Shown: positions 55,401-62,361 of the stretch, in pieces
Layout: each line of letters begins with the position of its first letter
How positions within the stretch are numbered: position 1 is the stretch's first letter
Assembly (NCBI RefSeq): GCF_025685425.1
Contig: NZ_JAGTAS010000056.1
Coordinates: 304,938 to 368,937, forward strand
Reading direction: 5' to 3'
Length of the DNA: 64,000 bases
Source of the DNA: Terriglobus albidus
Lineage (GTDB): Bacteria > Acidobacteriota > Terriglobia > Terriglobales > Acidobacteriaceae
Notes under the pieces: generated by a model
Database searches by the model: none
Seen by the model: only the letters and a program-made list of their open reading frames with translations
What the model was told of the DNA's origin: nothing
Translations under genes and position numbers: made by a program

Positions 55401-58400
55401 GGCGCTCGCGGTGGTATTCGCCTTCACCACGCTGAAGTTGGTGACAGTCGCGGTTGAGGTGGTGTAGTTGACCGCGTCAATCGGAGTGAATGTAACCGTC
55501 AGAGTGTAAGTGTCGATTGGCAGATAGGAGGCTGCATCCACGGTGACAGTAGAGCCACCAGATGGCGTTGCCGTGTATACAAATGTTCCTGAGACCGAGG
55601 GTGAGACCCTCGCATTCAGGACGCTGGTGCCGATGGCCTGGCTGACGGGAGAACTGGTCACGCCGGGTGTCCAGGCTACAGTCGTCGGTATCTGCGCAAT
55701 GGCGAAGCTTTGCGCTGTGCCGGAGTTAGATCCGGTGAAGCTGCCTGACGTACTGTAGACGGCCGAGATCGTGTGAGTGCCTGCGGATAAGCCAGTGACT
55801 GTGACCGTAGCAATGCCACTTGTTCCGGACGCAACGAGCGTGGGATAACTCGTCGTGGAGTCGATCGTGACTGCAACTGTGCCACCTGGAGCGGTTGCTC
55901 CGGAGCCGGCCGTGACGGTTACGGTAAATGTCGCTTCCGTTCCACCTGCTGAATAGATTGGGGAAGCTGGCGAGGGACTGCTGACTGTGGTTGTCGTTGC
56001 GATCGCGACGCCCTGAAGTGTGCCCGTAAGAGTCAAGGCTCCTACTGTGGATGCAGTCGGAACGAAGCTCAGCACATCCGACACCGTGCCTGAGCCACTT
56101 CCGACGAGCGTAGCTGACATATTACAAGCGCCACCCGCGGAAAGTGCGCCAAGAACGCTGCTGGTAAAGCTGCAACCGTTGGTATTGCCTCCCGTCACAT
56201 TGAAGTTGGTTGTATTGGTGACGGTGTTCGATCCCGTGATTGCGATATTGCCTGCGTTGGTCAGTGTTCCCGCGAAGACAATGTTTTCATCGGTTCCAAA
56301 GTTGTACGTAATAGCGCCGCGGTTCACCTGCGTGATGCCGCTGTTGGCGTCAGCACTGTATACGACTCCTTTACCGTCCAGGGCTAGTCCGGTCGGGGCA
56401 GTGAGGCCGGTCAGAACGGTCACGGACGAAGGACCGCTTACCGGAACTTCGAGCACAGAACCTGTCGTTTGATCCTGTACATACACATCACCGCCGGGGT
56501 CGACCGCGACCGCAACGGGAATCACGTTGGTGAGGAATGTGGATTGTGTGTACGCTCCCGTCGAGCTTGGAGTCAGTTTGAAAACACTAGCTGCACTGCG
56601 ATCGGCCACATAGACGTTTCCTGCTCCATCGACTGCGAGTGAGACGGGATTGCTGAATCCCGTTGCGACCATGGACTGCTGCCGCACTGTACCTCCGGAG
56701 GTGGAGAGGCGATAGATCGCTGTATTGGCCGAAGTGGATTGCAGATCAGCGATAAAGAGATTGCCTGTTTTATCAACCGCAATTGCCTGCGGCATTGCAG
56801 TCCCGCTGACTGGTGTGTAGTTCAGGGAAACAGATGAATAGCTGGAGGTCGCGGCGTTGAGCACGAGCTCCTGGATCGATGGCGTTGCCGTTCCGACAAG
56901 GAAGACATTTCCTTGCTGATCAACGGCAATCTGAGTGGGACCGGAGGGAATGCCGCTCGCGAGAGTGACGCCGCTCCCGCCCTGGAAAGAGGCAACGATG
57001 GTTCCGTGATTCGGGTCGATCGTATATACATTGCCGGCTCCGTCGACAGCTACACCGACCGGTGTGGTGCCGGACAGGAGGACGCTTGTATTCGGTGCGA
57101 CGGGTGAGCTGCTTCCCGACGCCGTTGTGCTTGCATGATCGAAGGCAAGCACCGAGCCGGAGACCGTTCCGCCTAAGTTGATCGATGCTGTTGGATTCGT
57201 CCAACTTCCGGATGGCAGATTAATACCGAGGCCGGCCGATCTCTGTCCTGCGGCAGATGGAGAGGCCGTTGCGGTGACGGCGCAGTCTACTGATAGATCT
57301 GCATTCTGCGAACAGGCTGGGGTTCCCACCGCAATATCGGGAGTCGGTGTCAGCGTTGCTGTCGCACCGGCGACTGTGCCGCTCGCAGTCTCGGCTAAGT
57401 GGAGCTGGTAGGTCTGCGATAGGGATGTGCCGAGTGTCTGGGCGGCCATGCCTTGAGCAAGCACTTTACGCACCAGCATGCCGGTGGTGTTACTGGCGCT
57501 GTCATAGAGATACAGGTTGCCCTGTCCGTCGACAGCGACACCCAATCCATTGCTGTTTGAGAAGAGCGACTTCGAAGCGGGGCATGCATCGCTGTAGGCG
57601 CTCAGCGACTTCTGTCCTGTGCTGCCGCTGCAGTAATTTCCTGCGGTGACATTGGCTGATCCTGTGAGGAGCGTGCGAATGTAGCCGGTATTGATATCGA
57701 AGAACAGGACCTTGTTGCTGTCACCGATGAAGATATGGCCCTGGGGACTGATTGTCACCTTGGTAATGGTGGAATCTGTAAGAGCGGTACTGTTGCCCAA
57801 CGTAGGAGTTGCAGAGACGACCGTGGCTCCCGCGCCGGCCAGCATATAGATGAAACCCGGCTGCGGACTCACGCCAGAATTGTTTGCGACAATAGCGGCG
57901 CGCATCGTCGCGCCTGATATTCCACTGCCGCTGACATAGAAGACTCGCAGGCCGTGCGTGGGATCGGTAAAAACCATGTTGCCCGAGCCATCTACGGCTA
58001 CGCCACTCGTATACCCCGAAGATGCCTTGACGGAGCTGAATTCGAGGGGACAGCCATCTCCGTAGGCGTCGAGTGCAGTTCCCGCATAGGTGGTTCCGTT
58101 CGTGGTAACGCTGCAGGCCGCGCCGCTGCTTGTGGCGGTACCACCAGTGGAGGTACTGGTGCCAGCCGTATTTACGACCGTGTAGGCGTAGCCCGCGGTG
58201 ATGGAGGGGTAATACACCCCAAGCGCTGCGTAGATAGGATTCGCCCCGCTGAAGTACGACGAGGTAAGAGGTCCAACGACGACACGTGTGCGAGATGAGT
58301 TGGTATCTGCGAAATAGACGTTGCCGTAGATGTCTGCGGTAACGCCGCGAGGCCCGTAGACCTCACCTTTTGCAGCCGTACAAGTTCCTGCAGCGGTCGT

Positions 58401-59030
58401 GAAGGCAGGCACATTGTCTGAGCCCGCGCCTCCCGTACCGTTTGAGCCTGTGCCCTGGGAGCAACCCGCCACAAGCTGCATAGTCCCAACCTGTGCTGCC
58501 GTGCACAGCGGGGAAGCCGTGCGGCAGACGAGGTGAACGAGATTGTCGCTATAGCCCGCCAGCAGCACGTTTCCGTATGGATCGGTGCCGATGCCACGCT
58601 GGCCGCTAGTAACCGTCTGGGTTGCCGCAATGCATCCATCTCCGGCGGCATCAAGTTTGGCGGAGCATGCAGTCCCTCCGCCCGCGAGCCTCGTCATGAT
58701 GCCTGAGGTCTGGTTGATCATGTGGATGATGCCGCTGACGTCGTCTCCCACAAAGACATTGCCGAAGTTGTCAACCTGAACGCCGCCGCGGCCCGCCGCT
58801 CCGAAGACTCCATTGATCGCAGGGCATCCGTCACCATAGGCGTCAATCGCAGTCGCCCCGGCAAGCGTGGGGCACGCGCTTCCCGCCGTTGTTGCCGTGG
58901 GAGAAAGTCCGGCAAGAGTGGTCATGGTGTATGGCAGGGGAGTTGACGCCTGCTGCGCCTGAAGCTGGAAAACGATCGAAAGGCAAATCAAAGCTACAGA
59001 CGCAGCGATACGGCGGGCACACAAAAACAT
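46431..59030 (-). CDS. Giant secreted pectin methylesterase / polygalacturonase with NHL and Ig-like repeats
   Basis: A 4,199-residue exported protein. Signal peptide at 1-26 (MFLCARRIAASVALICLS, ending LQAQ). NHL-type repeats (DxxGNVYVAD units) fill about 35-910, followed by Ig-like domains. A pectin methylesterase (CE8) domain spans about 1210-1550 with QALALW, QDTLY near 1400, DYVFGDA near 1433 and GRPYG. Ig domains follow, then a polygalacturonase (GH28) domain at about 1925-2410 with the complete active site: NTDGID near 2158, GDDN near 2180, GHG near 2207 and RIK near 2253. After more Ig domains a second NHL block covers about 2727-3480, and Ig-like repeats run to the end. No membrane anchor is seen. 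ATG at 59030 follows GGGAG by eight bases; an upstream GTG at 59072 is less likely. Confidence 0.9.
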   Translation of the reverse strand: MFLCARRIAASVALICLSIVFQLQAQQASTPLPYTMTTLAGLSPTATTAGSACPTLAGATAIDAYGDGCPAINGVFGAAGRGGVQVDNFGNVFVGDDVSGIIHMINQTSGIMTRLAGGGTACSAKLDAAGDGCIAATQTVTSGQRGIGTDPYGNVLLAGYSDNLVHLVCRTASPLCTAAQVGTMQLVAGCSQGTGSNGTGGAGSDNVPAFTTAAGTCTAAKGEVYGPRGVTADIYGNVYFADTNSSRTRVVVGPLTSSYFSGANPIYAALGVYYPSITAGYAYTVVNTAGTSTSTGGTATSSGAACSVTTNGTTYAGTALDAYGDGCPLEFSSVKASSGYTSGVAVDGSGNMVFTDPTHGLRVFYVSGSGISGATMRAAIVANNSGVSPQPGFIYMLAGAGATVVSATPTLGNSTALTDSTITKVTISPQGHIFIGDSNKVLFFDINTGYIRTLLTGSANVTAGNYCSGSTGQKSLSAYSDACPASKSLFSNSNGLGVAVDGQGNLYLYDSASNTTGMLVRKVLAQGMAAQTLGTSLSQTYQLHLAETASGTVAGATATLTPTPDIAVGTPACSQNADLSVDCAVTATASPSAAGQRSAGLGINLPSGSWTNPTASINLGGTVSGSVLAFDHASTTASGSSSPVAPNTSVLLSGTTPVGVAVDGAGNVYTIDPNHGTIVASFQGGSGVTLASGIPSGPTQIAVDQQGNVFLVGTATPSIQELVLNAATSSYSSVSLNYTPVSGTAMPQAIAVDKTGNLFIADLQSTSANTAIYRLSTSGGTVRQQSMVATGFSNPVSLAVDGAGNVYVADRSAASVFKLTPSSTGAYTQSTFLTNVIPVAVAVDPGGDVYVQDQTTGSVLEVPVSGPSSVTVLTGLTAPTGLALDGKGVVYSADANSGITQVNRGAITYNFGTDENIVFAGTLTNAGNIAITGSNTVTNTTNFNVTGGNTNGCSFTSSVLGALSAGGACNMSATLVGSGSGTVSDVLSFVPTASTVGALTLTGTLQGVAIATTTTVSSPSPASPIYSAGGTEATFTVTVTAGSGATAPGGTVAVTIDSTTSYPTLVASGTSGIATVTVTGLSAGTHTISAVYSTSGSFTGSNSGTAQSFAIAQIPTTVAWTPGVTSSPVSQAIGTSVLNARVSPSVSGTFVYTATPSGGSTVTVDAASYLPIDTYTLTVTFTPIDAVNYTTSTATVTNFSVVKANTTASAGASTNVVAADGTGNYTSLSTALAALPTTGGTIYLKPGTYTGQNTVSYPNVALRGLGGDPTKVILTGEDGAFSSPFVYPGSSAGNANAGGDQGSSTLNVAKSAYIGSQATSGNVQYTPNGFYAEYLTIQNTYNTSTTTTSTYSTASGSCADTGVGQTLKSLYDSGKQCNSQALALWMTADQAVLNNVNLTSLQDTLYAGSQGCSSSSCTPARQYMWKGTIIGDVDYVFGDAALVFDRTNFFTAWHGTSPGGPTTIEAQNKKFQTGSSNDYLSGYICNDCTLLSQSTGMSNLYYGRPYGAYSTWIMLNSFVDQVNPVGWIEFSGNTNLPTSTYAEYNTQPYVDPAVGTAPYPASLFNGAVVPTGGNTGAGVNGSRETTSTNPGTIAANNAVHTSLTAAQAAQYYPVTFLSATVPTQTYSGFSANWNPVNALATAVNSFAPTGSITLNSYGSSVTILGRPQTPGAGLIPTGTYQFLDGNVVLASGSLDAAGEAYLTTSTLAAGVHTITMVYGGDANFNGSTSSAFTITVPAAPLVATSTLLTLDNTSSTYGGTITGTATVAANSGSGTPSGNVNLLAGSTTVGSCTLSSGACTYTLSGVSAGVQTLKAVYSGDASYATSTSGGATITIARAVLQVTANNVTVQVGAALPSYTATITGFVNSDTQATAVTGSPAFTGAATGTNTVGIFPITVSTGTLAATNYTFNFTGGYLYVQAVNQAAPVATGDTRTVTEPQFPAVCTALAASLASVNDDLPTSVDSTVTNPDGARIQAALNSCSGTGQAVELSAGNAGNNAFLTGPLSMPSNVTLLVDPGVIVFFSRNAQDYDKVQGTHTCGTINNNAATSTCRPLIDIPGTSTNVGIMGYGRLDGRGGDALLNAIDPYEGYSWWGLSAAANGVANQQNPRFILLERGASNITLYKITLRNSPLFHVSSTGGAVSNFTAWDVKVVTPTSSRNTDGIDPGNATNFTITRSWISDGDDNIAVGASGGGSQNISITNNHFFAGHGESIGSITQGGISNILFDGNMLAGNGFAGLGSSVNNTADGNSTAIRIKSANDRGGLVTGIQYSNSCFLDHKTDVQFTPLYNTNTGTQTPNFQNILMQNLVFLNNATTASAGSLQFTGAANGSTINPLIVTLDNVTFPSALSSSNFVTTGTGGTETNAQLTLGPGQVSSNFVSAWTGFAGSNGNTLTDNRTATTLQAPQCNFTYIAPELTGPNGLPQTISYGQNATAMVVLTPAVGGAAYPTGTVTLTDAFDNSKKTVTLTGSSETTSIPLSGLAIGTHTFTATYSGDTNYPLPSGSTYYTQTGPYVVTVNAATLASTSTALSGVPSSVAYGSSFTATAAVTGTNPTGTVAFVVNGSVYASSTLTSGAATTTITLPYSASAYSVTAIYSGDTVNAGSISSAATVSVSAAATTTTLSANSTTSTLGHPVALNATVTSSAGTPTGIVSFSYTTTTNSTATLLTSSSLVSGTASVSVSLPIGANSVTASYTGTGAFGASNSTAMTITVNPPTIVALPTAPIAMPYTISTIAGGSSLTVPSSGTMACAGAIDKWGNGCQATAIALSSADDLRAVAADPFGNVYFTDISAALIRRIAPNGIISNFAGRVTGTACVPSATTGCTPTLVSISKPRGISSDAAGNIFIADYSGNKVYKVSVSTGLMYLVAGTGTAGSTGDGGAATSAQVNAPRGVWGDTVGNIYIADTTANKIRVVDETGVIHTFAGTGTAASNGDGGPATSAAISNPQGVMTDANLNVYIADSSGGKIRVVCVTCGTNSPLDALLAKLGVTAPVNGYIYTIAGGAGAAYSGTYPTLGTNVTMSPQKLAIDSSNNLYISDGNGVIWFQDFRTGNLRPVASNASAVCAGATNSIGDGCPATQAKFGNGGNGIGVGSDTLGNIYISDTLNLRIRKVSTNLQSTAVATGTASSSPVNIHFIAGDTATGNGISVNSPEWTLSSSACSTNGDTTTDCLLTSTFTPAVPGARSTILTATSTQGHTAYLGLTGTGLGAGATLDPASTTSFGTGLQVAGLATDNAGNVYVADSASKSLLKYASSAVAQGSSAVPTTLAALTAPGAVVTDPRGYVYVSDVSTGLVTQVSPAGATSILPFTFTKPTGLAVDSINNLYVSDASAQAIYQVNPITGVMRQLPVGTLVAPAGLSIDPNGNLLIADSGAPALYRYNLQSGTRSAVSTTATQPSVAITDAAGNLLIADSGSILAVPASANSSGFTIATTTPAGLATDSAGNLYTGSSSGSILKLIRTQGYFQFANTSAAPQNFSLLESGNQTLQLTSVSQSDPADYSLSAASSTDCSVNTSNAGTLAIGGVCNVTATYTPTTYVTTTDTATFNGNLANASLSTPSAVQLTVTGPATAPAASMTLGSFIPASPVYGQSITVTATVTGASVIPAGTVIFTVDSATMNADLVNGVATATLPSLKAGSHSITASYTSSNGYTAASTSATTLVIGQAQPTLTWSSPAAITYGTPLSATQLNATSGGVDGAFTYTPALGTVVTAGAQTLAVTFTPTDTTDYTTATTTVLLTVTQATPTITWATPASVTYGTALSSAQLNATASVPGTFSYSPAAGMMLSAGQQLLSVTFTPNDTTDYTNAVQTVHLTVNPAASNLALSGTPNPAAQGKTETLTATVTSVGQPTGNVVFSSGTNILCTSPLNASGIATCPFVPSASGTLTITAQYQGDQSHLASTSNMALNVYDTSVQLQLASTQLVYPGATNVTVCVAGATSATPTGTVTIADGSTTLTTQTLQGNGCAYWYISPGRSAGSHSISATYSGNSSNPSGTSAPVLVTVSPTPVKMSASCWNSSFAYGANYQCTVNLSSSAGSPQGVITYSYDGSAPVSVALSSGNAQFTITKPNAGSHTAAIDYAQQANYAAATEQTNNFTVTLAPVTVSLTPSSWYSKVGTTITFQASIASWSAGPPNASGTVSFYDGSTLLQTVPVNSSGQASYATSGLSAGSHAITATYAGGTNYASGSASVNITMAQ

Positions 59031-59131
59031 CCAGAAATCTCCCAAGACAAAATCCAAGTGATTGAAGCACACGAGTCCAGACCGCCTGCGCGATGGAGTT
59101 TTATGTGGTCTGACCTCTTGAAACGGAGCCC

Positions 59132-59161
59132 ACTATATTGACGCGCAAATATCTGTGTCAA
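59132..59161 (-). promoter_or_regulatory. Sigma-70 promoter of the giant pectinase gene
   Basis: On the minus strand TTGACA (59161-59156) and TATAGT (59137-59132) are 18 bases apart. Transcription would begin near 59125, about 95 bases before the ATG at 59030. This is the closest match to consensus noticed in the window. Confidence 0.65.
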
Positions 59162-59469
59162 TCGAAATTTGGTTATGGCTGGAAGGAGATATTGGATCTA
59201 TCGGTCTGACCATTTCGCGGGAATGGTGCTTGCCTTAAGACAGAAGAGCACTCAAAAAGTTCCGCGGTTATGAAACTTTTCCTGGATTTGAACTTATGCG
59301 CGATCACAACGACGGCCACGACAAACCGCGTTGCCATTTGTGGGAGCGCGGCTGCCGGCGCGATTGGTGAATCGGTAAAGCGTTGGTTAGAAATCGCGGC
59401 CCGATCGATAGTCTTGTCACTCCAGACTGAGCTACTGCGGGATGCGAATGTACCTCGCACCCTCCTGAG
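59162..59469. other. Intergenic stretch between the pectinase promoter and the exporter operon end
   Basis: 308 bases with no supported gene. A 32-codon frame starts at an ATG near 59175, but the GGAAGGAG after it lies inside the frame and it has no site of its own. No clear terminator for the exporter operon was found here. Confidence 0.45.
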
Positions 59470-61191
59470 CTATTCGCGAAGCCCGAGGCTGGTAGGGAAC
59501 TCGTCTGGGTCGCTGTCGTCGAGGTTTCCGTCAAAGTCATTGGCGCGCCACTCCTCGGCGGCGCGAATGAGATAGCGGTGAAGGAGATACATCGCGAGTA
59601 GAAGGATCGAGAGCCAGCCAAAGCTCATGTGCATCCAGCGCACCTCTAATGTCATGAGAAAGGGAAACACCAATAGATACCGGGCGGCAGCAAGCGGGCG
59701 CTCGTGCTGTGTTGTTTTCATGGCCTGCGTAAAAGGGATCGCGCTGGCATGGCGGCCATAAAAATCAGTCGTGAGAATGGCGACAGCCGTGCAAATCAGA
59801 ACGGCTAACAAAAGCCTCGTGATAGAGATTGCTCCGGCGACGGCAAAGGCGATCGCGAGTGCTGCCGAAATAAACAGGACGGCATAGACGGTCCAATGTT
59901 TCTGGACATCGAGAACGAGAGATTTCTCGCGACCCAGGATGGAGCGGAAGACCCAGCTTCCCCTCAGATCAACGGGAGAGGCGAACGCCGCGCGCAGACC
60001 GAAGGTAAGCCAGAATGCGATGATGGCGACGGAGACAAGCGCTCCATCATGGCGGAAGTGGATACCCGAGGAGTTGATCGTAATGAGATTGGAGAAAGCA
60101 AGGGCAAGCCCGATACTCAGAAAGATCGCAATCATCGCCCTTGGACGGCGCGAGCGCCACAATGTCTGCCCAATGAATCGGTAGACGCCCCGCTGTATGG
60201 AATTCCGGACAACCACAGGAATAATGACGTCAGCGGCGGTGTTGAAAATTCCTCTGCGCTGAGTTGTGGCGGCGGAGCCCTCCATCACCAGACGGACTTT
60301 CCGCCGATAAGCGATCGGGTACGTGATGCACGTGATAGCTGCTGTGATGAAGGTTGCGATGATGCCGCGCATCGCCAGCACATCGAAGGGTGGCGCACTG
60401 CCATACATGATGCGTTGATAGATACCCAGGAACCAGAAGGGAGGAAACCATTGGGACCAGTGAGCAGAGCTGATGAGGACTGTTTGTAGAGCGCCGACCA
60501 CCAACGGAAAGGTCGACAGGAGCGTAAAGAGTATCAGCATGCCCAGAATCTGCAGAAAGGGAGTGATCTTCTGGAAGAGGCGTTCCGATATGAGGGTGAG
60601 CAGAATGCCCTGAATCGACAACACGAGCGTACAGGCGAACGTTCCGGCGAAGACTACGGCAGTGAAATGCGCGAGGATGTGATGTCCGATGTGCGGCTGG
60701 TCGGCTGCAAGCGGAAAGAAGAAGATACCGAGTGCATTGGTGCCGACCAGCGCAGCGGCCAGGAAGATGGCGACCGCTACGATGCGGGAACTGAGGAGTT
60801 GTCGGGCCGGCAGAGGTAGAGGAACGAGCACAAAAACATCCATTGCATCGGGAAAGAGAACGTCCCAGCTGTAGACGGCAACCGCTCCCATAACGAAGAG
60901 GGCATAGGTGATGAAAAAATAGTGATCGCCGGCCTGGGGCCAGTAGCCCCGTGCGGGTGCGCCAAGAGGCTGGTGATAGACAGGGAAGCTCATCAGTGTG
61001 GCAAAGAGCTGCGGCAATGCCATCGCCCAGGCGGTTTGCAGCGCGCGGCTCATGTCGCCATCGATCGAGAGCATCTCGTTCTGGCAGAGGCGGGCGAGAA
61101 GATGACGAATGAGGATCTCGGTTCGTCCAGGCATACGGGCTGCAGGTGAGACCGGGTCGTGGCGCAGGTCGAGAACATTGCTTTCAGGCAT
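59470..61191 (-). CDS. ABC-2 type exporter permease
   Basis: A 573-residue membrane protein with about ten to twelve helices, for example YFFITYALFVMGAVAVYSW, IVAVAIFLAAALVGTNALGI and VVFAGTFACTLVLSIQGILL. It has no ATPase domain. Its start (ATG at 61191) overlaps the preceding ATPase gene by 8 bases, so the two make one exporter. The FPDAMDVFVLVPLPLPARQLLSSR loop, after a helix pair, is typical of ABC-2 permeases of antibiotic or lipid exporters. The substrate is unknown. The open frame upstream to 61290 was rejected because it lies wholly inside the ATPase gene. Confidence 0.85.
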   Translation of the reverse strand: MPESNVLDLRHDPVSPAARMPGRTEILIRHLLARLCQNEMLSIDGDMSRALQTAWAMALPQLFATLMSFPVYHQPLGAPARGYWPQAGDHYFFITYALFVMGAVAVYSWDVLFPDAMDVFVLVPLPLPARQLLSSRIVAVAIFLAAALVGTNALGIFFFPLAADQPHIGHHILAHFTAVVFAGTFACTLVLSIQGILLTLISERLFQKITPFLQILGMLILFTLLSTFPLVVGALQTVLISSAHWSQWFPPFWFLGIYQRIMYGSAPPFDVLAMRGIIATFITAAITCITYPIAYRRKVRLVMEGSAATTQRRGIFNTAADVIIPVVVRNSIQRGVYRFIGQTLWRSRRPRAMIAIFLSIGLALAFSNLITINSSGIHFRHDGALVSVAIIAFWLTFGLRAAFASPVDLRGSWVFRSILGREKSLVLDVQKHWTVYAVLFISAALAIAFAVAGAISITRLLLAVLICTAVAILTTDFYGRHASAIPFTQAMKTTQHERPLAAARYLLVFPFLMTLEVRWMHMSFGWLSILLLAMYLLHRYLIRAAEEWRANDFDGNLDDSDPDEFPTSLGLRE

Positions 61192-61951
61192 GAGAGATAG
61201 CCTCCGCAAGTTCGCGTGCCGTGGAGCGCGTATCGTGCTGGCGCACCAGTTCCGCAAAGACCTCTTCGAGAGATCCGCGCTGCATGGCAAGTTTCAGGCC
61301 GGCGGGTGTTTCGTCTGCGATGACTTTGCCTTTTCCAAGGACAATCACGCGGCTGCAGACCTGCTCCACGACTTCCAGAACGTGAGAGATGTACAGGATC
61401 GCCTTGCCGCGCGCTGCCAGTTCCTCAAGCAGGTCTTTGAAGATGCGGGCTGACACGACGTCGAGTCCGCTGAGCGGCTCATCGAAGATGAGAAGCGACG
61501 GATTATGCAGAAGGGCGGCAGAGAGCAGAATGCGCTGTTTCATCCCCTTGGAGTAGAGGGCAATGGGGCTGTGACGCCAGCTTTCGAGCCCCCAGAGACG
61601 GAGCAGCACATGAGCGCGGGCGTCGAGCAGAGATTCAGACATCCCACGCAGGCGGCCGACCAATTGCAGATATTCAAGTCCGGTCAGATGGGTGTAGACA
61701 TGAGCCTCTTCCGGGACATATCCAAGCGTGGCTCGGTATCGCTCCAACTGATGCCGAATGTTTCCACCCTGGAAGAAAACGCCGCCTTCCGTGGGTTGTA
61801 CCAGGCCGGTAATGATCTTGACGGTGGTTGACTTGCCTGACCCGTTAGGGCCGAGATAGCCGACCACCTCACCCGGACGGATGGTGAAATTGATGGATTC
61901 AATCGCGGGAAGTCCCCGGTAGATCTTCGTCAGATTTCTGGCTTCTAGCAT
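61184..61951 (-). CDS. ABC-2 type exporter ATP-binding protein
   Basis: A 255-residue ATPase with Walker A GPNGSGKSTT near 35-44, Q-loop GYVPEEAHVYTHLTGLEYL, signature YSKGMKQRILLSAAL near 133, Walker B LLIFDEPLSGLD near 155, and the switch histidine in ILYISHVLEVVE. It is the partner of the overlapping permease. It is divergent from a padR gene with 89 bases between them, the usual arrangement for PadR-controlled exporters. An inverted repeat in this gap could be the operator. Confidence 0.93.
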   Translation of the reverse strand: MLEARNLTKIYRGLPAIESINFTIRPGEVVGYLGPNGSGKSTTVKIITGLVQPTEGGVFFQGGNIRHQLERYRATLGYVPEEAHVYTHLTGLEYLQLVGRLRGMSESLLDARAHVLLRLWGLESWRHSPIALYSKGMKQRILLSAALLHNPSLLIFDEPLSGLDVVSARIFKDLLEELAARGKAILYISHVLEVVEQVCSRVIVLGKGKVIADETPAGLKLAMQRGSLEEVFAELVRQHDTRSTARELAEAISHA

Positions 61952-61961
61952 CTCGCTACCC

Positions 61962-62027
61962 CTATGTAGAAAGCTTCATAATAAGTAGGCGAAACCTGCC
62001 CACTTGTCAAGTAGATGGCTACATAGG
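61962..62027. promoter_or_regulatory. Inverted repeat in the exporter/padR divergent promoter
   Basis: CCTATGTAG (61962-61970) and CTACATAGG (62019-62027) are perfect inverted copies 48 bases apart. A shorter palindrome GTAGATGGCTAC lies at 62011-62022. PadR operators in other bacteria often contain ATGTA/TACAT half-sites, so these are candidate PadR sites. Confidence 0.5.
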
Positions 62028-62040
62028 TATCCTTCTGCGC

Positions 62041-62361
62041 ATGGCTGAGACCGGAAAGCTTTCGCACACCGCCGCCCTGATCCTGCATGCGATTGCGGTC
62101 GGCTATCGTTATGGCTTCTCCATCATGGAGAGCACTGGGTTGCCGTCGGGTACCGTGTATCCGGCGCTGCGGCGGTTGGAAGCGGAAGGGCTGATCCGGT
62201 CACAATGGGAAGCGGAGGCCATCGCCGAAAAAGAGCAGCGTCCACCTCGTAAGTACTACAAGACGACTGCGGCCGCGCGTCCTGTCCTGGAGGCTTCACG
62301 CAGCCGGTATCCGTTACTGGCAGCACTCACCGCGCCGGCAGAGGAGAAGGAGCGCGTATGA
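62041..62361 (+). CDS. PadR family transcriptional regulator
   Basis: A 106-residue winged-helix regulator. HTAALILHAIAVGYRYGFSIMESTGLPSGTVYPALRRLEAEGLI is the PadR DNA-binding domain, and RKYYKTTAAARPVL the wing end. The C-terminal dimerisation helix is short, as in the small PadR group. It is divergent from the ABC-2 exporter and probably represses it. The stop overlaps the next ATG (ATGA), so the following membrane protein is made together with it. Confidence 0.92.
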   Translation: MAETGKLSHTAALILHAIAVGYRYGFSIMESTGLPSGTVYPALRRLEAEGLIRSQWEAEAIAEKEQRPPRKYYKTTAAARPVLEASRSRYPLLAALTAPAEEKERV

